Below, piece by piece: positions 12,296-21,035 of a stretch of DNA of 64,000 nt; within the stretch, counting starts at the first letter, position 1, and every line of letters begins with the position of its first letter. The translations under genes were made by a program, and so were the position numbers. Below the pieces are notes generated by a model. The model did not search any database, was not told where the DNA came from, and saw nothing but the letters and a program-made list of their open reading frames with translations. The DNA comes from Bryoerythrophyllum caledonicum (lineage: Eukaryota > Streptophyta > Bryopsida > Pottiales > Pottiaceae): contig OZ020516.1 of assembly GCA_963971425.1 (NCBI GenBank), forward strand, positions 35,204,199-35,268,198. Direction: 5' to 3'.

Positions 12296-12475
12296 GTTTT
12301 CTGTGACGTTCGTTATGACATTTTCTGTGACGTTCGTTATGACGTTTTCTGTGACGTTCGTTATGACGTTTTCTGTGGCGTTCGTTGAGATGGAGGTCAG
12401 CAAAAGCAAGCACCAGGTCAGCAAAAGCAAGTGCCATGTCACCAAAAAGAAGCGCCATGTCATCAAAAAGTACCG
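12296..12475. repeat. CACTA subterminal tandem repeats (24-bp and 21-bp units)
   Basis: Four copies of a 24-bp unit GTTTTCTGTGACGTTCGTTA plus TGAC, then four copies of a 21-bp unit related to CACCAGGTCAGCAAAAGCAA. Downstream, CCTTGCCTACGTGGC recurs three times (12715-12800) and a TTTTTGTGACGTCAGTAACG unit occurs twice (12808-12870). ORFs here merely translate the repeats. Confidence 0.85.
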
Positions 12476-12993
12476 TAACACAAAAAGTTTCAAGAGTAAT
12501 TCAAATTCATCCAAATAGATGGATGAAAGTGAATCACTCTTGATTCAAGTGTGATGAGAAAGGAGAGAAGGCCTTACATATATATACAATGGGATGCACA
12601 AGTGGTGACAATCCATATGGGATTATTGGATTTGTCATGGTGTTAGCCTCGTGTTAGCATAAACATTAAAATGTCACAGTAGACGTCCATCCAGACGTCT
12701 GTTCCAACATCCTCTTTGCCTACGTGGCAGCTGATTTCAACCTTGCCTACGTGGCACAAACATTTTAAAAAGAATCCAATTTCTACCTTGCCTACGTGGC
12801 TCAAACATGTTTTTTGTGATGTCAGTAACGACATCCACATTTTTTGTGACGTCAGTAACGACATCCAGGTTTTTATTTTTGTAGGGGTCAGCCCATCTCT
12901 ACTGTATTTTAACCACTGGGGAGTGTTTTACGAGAGGTTGCAGTAACAATCTCGAAGTTACTCACAGTGAAACTAAAACCCCCTTGCCGACGT

Positions 12994-14906
12994 TGTCCTG
13001 ATGGAAATTCTTCCATCATGTAGATATTAATACCAGTGTGGATATGTTTTGACTACAGCTAGCAGTTAGTTGAGGTAAAAAGGTTTGGTCGTGGTGAGAA
13101 CCACGGTTTGAGGATTTGGGCAAGTGTTAGCATGTAGGTGCTGCACCGTTCTTGTCACTGCTCAGGGGGGTAGGTAGCGGGTTGACTGGTATTTTTCATG
13201 CCTCACTAGCGAGCCAAGCCGTGGGCCGCCCAACCACTCAACGGACTCGATCGGGTTCGAACCCGGACCGGCGGCGGCCACTGACCACGACATTTCCAGC
13301 CAACCAAGTCCACGACTTGGCGATCAGGTTGTGCGAATCAACACCTTTATACGTCTGTACCATCAGCTATCTTACGATAAGTTTTTATTTATTTATTTTT
13401 TAGTTATTTTTTTTATTTTACTTATCTTGTTGGTTGGAAGGTCTAAATTTTTAGTCTTCCAATAAATAAAAGACTAGGGGATTTTATGTGGTTGAAAGTG
13501 GAAAGGATAAGAAAGTAGTAAAGTATCTTGTGGGGTATTTTGGGTAGGGTGACATGGGCTGGAGTGCCCACGTCCACTTGAGGTAAAAAAGTTGGAAAAG
13601 AGATTCCTTAGGGAGTGTGTGTGTGTGTGTGCGGGTGAGAGAGCAAGGGTTTGGAGCAGAACTTTGACTGTGTGTAACTCGTTGAGCTTGAATGCTATGG
13701 AATTGAAAATTTGTGATCTTGTTCCTTGTTTCAAGAGCTTTCCATACTCGTTTTAAATTTTGAATTCAAAGTTGTAGAGAAAAAGTTATTGAGGTTTTAA
13801 TTCTGTGAAAACCCGAGGCCATCCATTGAGAGGCAGAGGTTTCGAGGAGCCACAACTTTTTTTGTAGTTCTCAATTTGATTTGAGATTTGGAGGGTGTAT
13901 GCGTCTCTATCTTAGCTTTCTATAAAGGTATTACAATTGAGATTTGGAGTTGTGAGCAAGAAGTTATAGAGATTTGAAGGAATAGGGGTAGGCAGAACTT
14001 TGAATGTCCATAACTTTTGGACAGTAGTTTAAAATTGTTTGAGAATTGGAAGGTGCGTGAACAATGGCCATAGCTCTTCAAAAAAATATTACAATTGAGA
14101 TTTGAAGTTTTGAAGAAGAAGTTATGAGCGATTGAATATCTGGAGGGGCAGAACTTTGAACTCGTATAACTTTTGGACAGTAGTTTAGATTGACTTGAAA
14201 TTTGGAGGAGTATTAGTTGTCTGAATTAGCTTTCCATAGAGCTATTACACTTAGTATTTAAAGTTTTGAGTCATCTGTGTCACTTGTTTGAAGGTTACAG
14301 CCTTGGTGAAACTTTTCCATTGTGTTTTTGAACACTTCTTTTGAGTTTCTTAGTGTTTTTGAACACTCGAAGACTTTGGAGTTGAAGGATGGAAGAATTG
14401 AAGACTTGAGGCTTGAAGAGAAGAGAAGATGGAGACAAGTGTGTTGTGGCTTGTGGTCCGATTTCTTTTTTTGTGATTCCAAGCCAGCTTTGGAGGCTAG
14501 TTGTATTTCAATTCTATTCTTGTGAACTCTGTTGCGGCGAAGTGGGGTTAATTGCCCACACGGTCGTGTTTATGTTGTTCCCACCGGTGAGGCACGTTTG
14601 CTGGTCACCGTGGGTTTGAATTTTAGGAGCCAATCTTTCGGACGGTTTCAGCTTGTGGTCTGGCCGTCCCGTTTTACCCGTCCGAGGCCGTGGTTTCATA
14701 TCACCCACCTTTACCCTTAACCCTTTAGAGCCACCACAGGATAGGCCAACGGGGAGGAGTTTGAAGACTGAAGACTTGAAGATTTAGAAGACCGGATGAT
14801 TGAAGACCTGAAGATTTGAAGATACGATTGGATTCCCGAGCAAACAATCTCCAATCGCAGCCAGATTCCTTGCGAATTCTTAAGGCGCTCCCCTCTCTAC
14901 ACGACA
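12994..14906 (+). repeat. 5' LTR of the gypsy element
   Basis: Starts TGTCCTGATGG and ends CTACACGACA. Compared by eye with the 3' LTR it differs at three positions (13777, 14870, 14881), all transitions. It holds an A/T-rich tract near 13378-13425, a (GT)n run near 13617-13631 and a perfect palindrome CGGGTTCGAACCCG (13252-13265). No protein is credible inside it; matching small ORFs in both LTRs are chance. Confidence 0.95.
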
Positions 14907-14908
14907 TT

Positions 14909-14925
14909 TGGTGCTTCCACTGAGA
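14909..14925 (+). promoter_or_regulatory. Candidate primer-binding site
   Basis: TGGTGCTTCCACTGAGA begins two bases after the left LTR, where minus-strand DNA synthesis is primed. The TGG start fits a tRNA CCA end; I cannot name the tRNA. Confidence 0.5.
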
Positions 14926-14955
14926 GAGCTTTGAGGCGACTGGTGTGATTTTGCT

Positions 14956-16038
14956 ATGGGAGACTCTGAAGGAGCTGCTGGTGGTGGTGGGAGACGCACC
15001 GGTGGAGTTCAATTTCCCATGGAGGACATTGTAGGGGCATTGGCCTTGTTTATGGAACAACATAGGGCGAACCAAGGTGGTCAAGGTGCCACGAAGGCTC
15101 TGAAGGCTGTTGTTTCCAAGATTGGAAGGTTCAACGGCAAGAATATCTCCAAGTTCTTGCGAACCTATGTTTGCGAGATGGAGGTGCATCAAGTTGAAGA
15201 CAATAAGATGATGCGGATTTTTGACATGGCGGTTGTACCTGAGATTCGTGACCGGGTGCAAGAGATTCGCGAGTTGGTCACCTCGTGGGCGGAGTTTGCT
15301 GAACGACTGCGGGATGAGTATTTCGATGAAGATTTGGAGAGAATGACAAAGAGATCTTTTCTTGAGTGGGTGGAGCAACGGCCAGGGAACTCTATGGGTC
15401 CCAACGAGCTGTTGAGAGACTTCGAGAAGAAATTTATCCAATTGCCTTTGGCAGAGAGGCGCCTTCTTGAGTCAAGGAAGGCAGAGCTTTTTCTCCAAGC
15501 AACTGATGTTGCATTGGAGGACAAACTTCTTCTACTTCTAGGAGACCGGACTACAGAAGGTGGCTTTACCAATGACTGGAGGAGGGTTGAAGAGACCGCC
15601 ATTCTTTTGGCCAAACAACAACGCGTGAGGTCAAGAAGAGTCGAAGGGAGATTTGATGCTGAGCCTATTCAAACACCAAAGTCTTTGAAGGTGTCTTTTG
15701 CTCCAACACCATCGATAAACCTGGGGTCTACCTCGAAGACCACCAAGACCATTGAAGGAAATGCCCTCGAAGAACTTATTAAGGGTTTTCGAGAGCTAAG
15801 GGTGGAATTTACTGAGTTGAAGAAGGCTAGAGGAGCTTCTTCTTCCCAACCATCCGAAGGTGCGAGAAAATATTCAAGGAGGTGTGTTTGGTGTGATGAG
15901 GAGACTGAGCACAATCTCAGAGGCTGTGAATCGTATGAAGAGGCACTCAAGAATGTTCATGTCTACTACAAAGATGGGAAGATTCACGATGCCACAACAA
16001 ACTCTCCATTGGGGACCAATTTTGAAGAGGAGGAATGA
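14956..16038 (+). CDS. gag: Gag-like capsid protein of the gypsy element (ORF1)
   Basis: 360 residues, forming the retroelement particle and binding its RNA. It starts 49 bases after the left LTR. Residues of about 30-210 are a helical, charged Gag core (a KFLRTYVCEME stretch, then a long segment ending in RRVEETAILLAKQQ). Residues 310-324 are a zinc-knuckle-like CVWCDEETEHNLRGC, spaced C-x2-C-x5-H-x4-C, one residue longer than the usual CCHC knuckle. The tail is acidic (FEEEE). The stop TGA overlaps the start of ORF2 as ATGA (16035-16038), which suggests coupled termination and reinitiation. No stops or frameshifts are present, so it should be functional. Confidence 0.85.
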   Translation: MGDSEGAAGGGGRRTGGVQFPMEDIVGALALFMEQHRANQGGQGATKALKAVVSKIGRFNGKNISKFLRTYVCEMEVHQVEDNKMMRIFDMAVVPEIRDRVQEIRELVTSWAEFAERLRDEYFDEDLERMTKRSFLEWVEQRPGNSMGPNELLRDFEKKFIQLPLAERRLLESRKAELFLQATDVALEDKLLLLLGDRTTEGGFTNDWRRVEETAILLAKQQRVRSRRVEGRFDAEPIQTPKSLKVSFAPTPSINLGSTSKTTKTIEGNALEELIKGFRELRVEFTELKKARGASSSQPSEGARKYSRRCVWCDEETEHNLRGCESYEEALKNVHVYYKDGKIHDATTNSPLGTNFEEEE

Positions 16039-17414
16039 GGAAGCTCATGGAAGAGAAGATGGCAAGATCCAGCTACGTACAAGTGCATGAAGCTGATACT
16101 TACCACATTCAAGTCGAGCACCATTCAGATAAAGTTTTATCTGTTCAAACTCAAATATTAATGAAGAGAGGAGCTCAAGCCATCAGAAATGCAACTGGAT
16201 GGGAAGATCCAATTGATGCAAATAGCATCAGGGCATTTATGTATGAAGAAAATGACATTGATGAGCTCCGCGAGGCCTCTGTTGAAGAAAAACGTGTAAG
16301 ACTTGATGCTGATGATGGTGTTGAGCCAGAAGCAAAGAGAAGATCTCCGGTGCAGAATGAGCCTACAAAGGAGATGAGAAAGAGGGTTCCTACACGTTCA
16401 AAGCCGTCGGACCCTAGTACTGTGCGCCCTAGTGATGCACCGTTACCAAAGGAATGGTGGGAGAAGAATATAGAGAATGAGAAGGATGGACCAAGCAAAC
16501 AATCCAGTGATAGCAAAAGAGGAGAAGAGAAAGGAGACACTACGAAGATCAAGGGAAAAATGCCTGCTTACAAGCTCCAGTCAGACATTGAGACCTCTAT
16601 CGACCTGAAAGGGGTATTAGAGGAAAGAATCTTGGATGCCAAGATCGAATTTACATTGAGAGAAGCGCTTGGCATAGCCAAGAAAGATTTCCATGAGTTA
16701 ATCATTGGCATTATCAAGAGGAAGAGGCAGATGACAGCTGAGGCTGTGATGATCAGAGCTTTAGACACTCACATGACCCAAGATGAAGAGACAGAGATTG
16801 GCGAGGTATTTACTATGATGGGTGAGCCAATAAGTCAAGAAGAAGAAGTTTCAAAGGAGGAAGCACGAACCTTTCAATTCTCTTATGATCTTCCCAACAT
16901 GAAAGAAAATGAAGAGAAGATTGAGTTTGATCTACCATTTTGGGCTAAGGCCACTACTGAAACGAAGATAAAGCTCGGAGGGATCGATGACCATGTTTTA
17001 GCCCTTGTTGATCATGGTTCAGAGATTAACATAATATCTCGAAATGTCTATGAGAAGGGCAAATGGCCAATCGACACGGACCATGGCTGGATCATGAGAG
17101 CAGCTAATAGTGGACGGACTCGGTTGCATGGTGCTTGCCCTGCAGTACTCACAAAGATTGGAGATGTAGAGGTTGAACAAAATTTCTTTGTTCAAAATGT
17201 TAGCGCCTATCCGATAATTTTGGGCCAACCATTTATCATCGCTTCACGAATGGAGACCAAAGTGTTGGATGACGGGTCTCATTATGCCCGTATCCGAAGT
17301 GTTGATGGAAAGAGGTCAGTGCAGTTCTTAACGGTGAGGCCTGACAATGAGAGGCATCGACTTCAACTCAGAGAGATCCCTCTACCAACTTCTACGCACT
17401 TCTCGGATTTCTAG
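16035..17414 (+). CDS. Protease-containing protein of the gypsy element (ORF2)
   Basis: 459 residues, in the -1 frame relative to ORF1 and overlapping it by ATGA. The first 180 residues are charged and low-complexity (KRGEEKGDTTKIKGKMPAYK). About 180-235 is a conserved-looking helical segment (RILDAKIEFTLREALGIAKK) like one found in fungal gypsy polyproteins. About 320-420 is an aspartic protease: ALVDHGSEINIIS carries the active Asp as D-H-G instead of D-T/S-G, and VSAYPIILGQPFI matches the second conserved block (I-L-G). The protease would mature Gag and Pol. Placing protease in its own ORF between gag and pol is unusual; most plant gypsy elements fuse it to RT. The frame is intact. Confidence 0.8.
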   Translation: MRKLMEEKMARSSYVQVHEADTYHIQVEHHSDKVLSVQTQILMKRGAQAIRNATGWEDPIDANSIRAFMYEENDIDELREASVEEKRVRLDADDGVEPEAKRRSPVQNEPTKEMRKRVPTRSKPSDPSTVRPSDAPLPKEWWEKNIENEKDGPSKQSSDSKRGEEKGDTTKIKGKMPAYKLQSDIETSIDLKGVLEERILDAKIEFTLREALGIAKKDFHELIIGIIKRKRQMTAEAVMIRALDTHMTQDEETEIGEVFTMMGEPISQEEEVSKEEARTFQFSYDLPNMKENEEKIEFDLPFWAKATTETKIKLGGIDDHVLALVDHGSEINIISRNVYEKGKWPIDTDHGWIMRAANSGRTRLHGACPAVLTKIGDVEVEQNFFVQNVSAYPIILGQPFIIASRMETKVLDDGSHYARIRSVDGKRSVQFLTVRPDNERHRLQLREIPLPTSTHFSDF

Positions 17415-17428
17415 AGGGCACACGTGGG

Positions 17429-20400
17429 ATGTGGGGATCCACGGGTGCTAAGGGAACTAAGACTGGTAGATTCCCCAATGTACATACTAGTGTTAAGTGT
17501 GGATTTTTAAGTGTGACAAGGTGTGGCTTTGAAAGATTTACGGGTGTCAAAGACTTAGACCCTGTATGTAGAAAGCTCGTGAAAAAGATGGAGAAAAATC
17601 TTAAAAATATGAAGGTTGTAGAGGAAGATGAAAGCATTTCTGGTATTTACGAAGAAAATGGAATGCCAGATGATATCTTGCAGACTTTGCAAGATCTAGA
17701 GGCAGATAAGGATGAAGAGAAGATTACTCATTGCATTGTCAATGTCCATACAAGTTCAATGTATCATGAGATTTCAATGGCAATGACAAGGCTGTGTGAC
17801 TTCAAAATTGATGAACACAGGCCGGAGGCTGCAGTTTATACAAAATACAAAACTGTGGCCAAGAAAGTGAAGCCAGTGGCTACTCAGCTACCATCTGACA
17901 CTGATGATCATATCAGACAAGCTGAGAAAGAGCCGAGTTTGAGAGAAGCAAGAAGGATTGGACACAAGTTCACCAAAGATACTTTGGCAAACTTGAAGAT
18001 TGGTGGAGATGAATTTTTAACTGAGCCGGAGAAGAAGAAATTTCAAGATATGCTTTCGAAGCATGGAAAGGCCTTTGCTTCTTCGCCAGATGAGATTGGA
18101 TGTGTACACCCAAGTGTTGTGGCACCAATAGTTATTTTCACGGTACCGCATGTACCATGGGATTTGAAGCCTATACCAGTGCCTAGAGCTCTACTTCCAA
18201 AGCTTGTAGAGTTGCTCAAAGAAAAGACACGCATGGGCATACTTGAACCTTCGATGGCTCCATATTCAAATCGATGGTTCACAGTGCCAAAGAAATCGGG
18301 AGCATTGAGGTTCATTCAAGATATGCAGCCAGCAAACGGAGTGACAATCAGAAACAAAGGCTCAGGGCCTATTGTTGATGAAGTAGCTGAAGCATTTGCG
18401 GGGCATGCAATTTATTCCATTGGAGATCTATACTCTGGTTATGACCAGTTTCAACTAGCGGCTGAGAGCAGAGATTTAACAACCATGAAGACTCCGCTTG
18501 GATTAGTACGCATGTGTACATTACCTCAAGGTGCTACCAACTCGGTGGCACATATGCAGAGCGCCATGAATCAAATCCTAAGAGACTTTGTGCCTCAGAA
18601 AACCATACCTTTTGTGGATGACATTCCCATGAAGGGGTGCGAGGAGAAAGATAAAGACCTAACCATCCAAGATGATGGTTGCAGAGCCTTTGTGAGTAAT
18701 CATATTGAGGATGTGGCCAAAATCTTGAGCAAATTGGAGGAGGTCAATTTGACTCTCTCCATTGAGAAGTCCAAGTTTGGGGTTGATGAGATTTTGGTGG
18801 TTGGACACTTGTGTGGTTCTTATGGAAGAAAACCTAACCCTGAGAAGGTGGATGCTATTGGAGGAATGAAGGCCTGTAGCAATATCACTGAAGTAAGGAG
18901 GTTTTTGGGAGCCTGTGTCTTTTACCAAATTTGGATCCCTCATTTTGCTCATATATCTGAACCTCTTTACAAGCTATTGCGCAAGAGGAACAAATTCGTT
19001 TGGCAATATGAGCAAGATCAAGCTATGATAGAGCTGAAGAGAATCTTGGAGTCACCATCGGTTCTTAAACAAGTGAGTTATACTTGTGGAAGACCGGTGA
19101 TTGTAACTGTCGATACAAGTCCAATTGCAATTGGATGGGCTGTTGGACAAGATGATGAAGAAAGGAAGCGATTTGCTATCCGATTTGGAGCAAGGATCTT
19201 GACAGAGAGACAGAGGGCTTATCCACAAGTTAAAAGAGAACTTTGGGGTGCCCTTACAGCTCTAAAAGCGGACAGAAACTATTTGATTGGTGCGGAGGTA
19301 GTTTTAGAAACTGACTGCTTGCCTTTGCTGGGGATGATAGCAAATTGTTCTTCACCGGACATTGCAATGTTGCGTTGGATAGCCTACATCAAGTCTTTAA
19401 ATCCTGTTTTAGTTCACATTGAAGGCAAAAAGAATTCAGTTGCCGATATGTTGTCTAGAGCAAGGTATTTCAAAGAAGATGAGATGATGGCTCACGAACA
19501 TGGTGAAGAATTGTCACACGGAGCCTATGTGATGAACATAGATGGTGAAAGTTCGTCCAATAGAGCATTACCTTTCAAGAATGAACTGTACGAAGGAAAA
19601 CTGAGAGATATTGGGCTCTACTTGAGCACAATGGAGCGACAAGGAAGTTGGACGGATAAGGCATTCAAACACATCAGACATCAGTCTTATGGATATCTGT
19701 TGAAAGATGGATTTCTATGGAAGAGGGCAAAAAGAGCTGGTGAAGTGCCATTAAGAGTGGTGGGAGACTCTTTAACCAAGACCCAAATTTTACAAGAGTT
19801 TCATGATACACTTTGGGCCGGTCACAGAGGCATTTGGGCCACCTACACGAAGGTCAAGGAGCGGTATTGGTGGAAGGGACTATACAAAGATGTTGAGGAG
19901 TTTGTATCCTCTTGTGTGGTGTGCCAGTTACAATCGAAGGTGCGGCACAGAGATGAACTGCATCCCACTTATCCTATTGCAATCCATTTTCAATGGATGA
20001 TCGATTTGGTTGCCATGCCAAATGCAATGTGGGGGATGAAGTACCTTGTTTTGGCCCGAGAAGAGCTTTCTAACTTTGTTGAAGGAAGAGCTTTGAGGAC
20101 CAAGACAACAGAAAATGTATGCCGATTTATACTTGAAGACATTTTTAGTCGGTATGGGAGCATTGGCCGGATGAGAGCTGACAGAGGAGAATTGAACGCC
20201 ACTGAAGCCAAAGAATTCTTCAAGCGATATGGTGTGCAGTTGAAGTTGACAACAGCTTACAACCCTGAGGCTAATGGCAAGATTGAGAGGGGACATCCTC
20301 CAATCATTCATGCTTTAGTCAAGGCTTGCAGAGGAAAGCCTAGCTTGTGGCCAAAATTGCTACCATTTGCTCTTTGGGCTGACAGAACTACACACAGTAC

Positions 20401-20992
20401 TGTTACCGGTTATATGCCTGTGGAGCTTATGTATGGTCAAAAACCAATCATGCCGGCGGAGGAAGATGTGCCCACATGGGTGTTTCTTTCATGGGAAGAT
20501 GGCATAAGTACTGAGAGACTGTTGGAGCTTCGCATTCTACAGCTGCAAAGGTTGCCAGAGGATCTTGAGATTGCATTAGAGAAAATGAAAGCTGCAAGGC
20601 TGGGCAATAAAGAGCGTTTTGATAGAACACATCGGTTGAGGAAGAAGAAGATCAGAGAGGGTGATTGGGTTCTTGTGTTTGACAGCACGTTGGAGCATCA
20701 ACACAGTACGGTGCAAAAATTTGCTAGAAGGTGGATTGGACCATATGTGGTGAACAAAGTGCATTTAAATGGCACTTATTCACTCCGAGAGCTGGACGGC
20801 GCTTCTTTGCGTGTGCCAGTAGCAGGGAAACGCATCAAACTCTTTCAGAGAAGTGGGAGGTTTCAACTTGAAGACCTTGAAGAGATTTTTGATCCTCAGA
20901 ACCCTGAGGATTGTCAGCAAGCTGAAGAAGAAGATGAGGAAGAAGAATTAAGAGATGCAGTTGACAATAGCCAAGATATTGAAGATGCATGA
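17429..20992 (+). CDS. pol: Reverse transcriptase, RNase H and integrase polyprotein (ORF3)
   Basis: 1187 residues; the ATG lies 14 bases after the ORF2 stop and in a third frame. RT spans about 240-480: LYSGYDQFQLA, LPQGATNS, and the active site FVDDIP at 395-400, where FVDD replaces the usual Y-x-DD. RNase H is about 560-690 (TVDTSP, KRELWGAL, ETDCLPLL). The integrase zinc finger H...H...C-x2-C is about 790-830 (ending CVVCQ). The integrase core has D in MIDLV (about 857), D in RADRGEL (about 917) and E in NGKIERG (about 952), with 34 residues between the last two by my count. A GPY/F-like WIGPYVV module follows (about 1105), then an acidic tail. No chromodomain. All catalytic residues are present, so the element looks autonomous. 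Confidence 0.92.
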   Translation: MWGSTGAKGTKTGRFPNVHTSVKCGFLSVTRCGFERFTGVKDLDPVCRKLVKKMEKNLKNMKVVEEDESISGIYEENGMPDDILQTLQDLEADKDEEKITHCIVNVHTSSMYHEISMAMTRLCDFKIDEHRPEAAVYTKYKTVAKKVKPVATQLPSDTDDHIRQAEKEPSLREARRIGHKFTKDTLANLKIGGDEFLTEPEKKKFQDMLSKHGKAFASSPDEIGCVHPSVVAPIVIFTVPHVPWDLKPIPVPRALLPKLVELLKEKTRMGILEPSMAPYSNRWFTVPKKSGALRFIQDMQPANGVTIRNKGSGPIVDEVAEAFAGHAIYSIGDLYSGYDQFQLAAESRDLTTMKTPLGLVRMCTLPQGATNSVAHMQSAMNQILRDFVPQKTIPFVDDIPMKGCEEKDKDLTIQDDGCRAFVSNHIEDVAKILSKLEEVNLTLSIEKSKFGVDEILVVGHLCGSYGRKPNPEKVDAIGGMKACSNITEVRRFLGACVFYQIWIPHFAHISEPLYKLLRKRNKFVWQYEQDQAMIELKRILESPSVLKQVSYTCGRPVIVTVDTSPIAIGWAVGQDDEERKRFAIRFGARILTERQRAYPQVKRELWGALTALKADRNYLIGAEVVLETDCLPLLGMIANCSSPDIAMLRWIAYIKSLNPVLVHIEGKKNSVADMLSRARYFKEDEMMAHEHGEELSHGAYVMNIDGESSSNRALPFKNELYEGKLRDIGLYLSTMERQGSWTDKAFKHIRHQSYGYLLKDGFLWKRAKRAGEVPLRVVGDSLTKTQILQEFHDTLWAGHRGIWATYTKVKERYWWKGLYKDVEEFVSSCVVCQLQSKVRHRDELHPTYPIAIHFQWMIDLVAMPNAMWGMKYLVLAREELSNFVEGRALRTKTTENVCRFILEDIFSRYGSIGRMRADRGELNATEAKEFFKRYGVQLKLTTAYNPEANGKIERGHPPIIHALVKACRGKPSLWPKLLPFALWADRTTHSTVTGYMPVELMYGQKPIMPAEEDVPTWVFLSWEDGISTERLLELRILQLQRLPEDLEIALEKMKAARLGNKERFDRTHRLRKKKIREGDWVLVFDSTLEHQHSTVQKFARRWIGPYVVNKVHLNGTYSLRELDGASLRVPVAGKRIKLFQRSGRFQLEDLEEIFDPQNPEDCQQAEEEDEEEELRDAVDNSQDIEDA

Positions 20993-21014
20993 GCATGGCA
21001 CATACCGGAAGATG

Positions 21015-21035
21015 TGCAGGTTTAGAGAGGGTGCA
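21015..21035 (+). promoter_or_regulatory. Candidate polypurine tract
   Basis: The purine-rich AGAGAGGG stretch ends a few bases before the right LTR starts at 21036, the expected place for plus-strand priming. Confidence 0.5.

Noticed and set aside
12296..12475. CRISPR-like array
   Set aside because: Contiguous tandem repeats without spacers, inside a CACTA element of a plant nuclear genome.
13240..13290. A tRNA gene in the LTR
   Set aside because: Only a T-arm-like palindrome is present; no D arm, anticodon arm or A box in place.
13152..14720. Small ORFs in the 5' LTR, repeated at 21194-22762
   Set aside because: They recur only because the LTRs are duplicates; no motifs, and on both strands.
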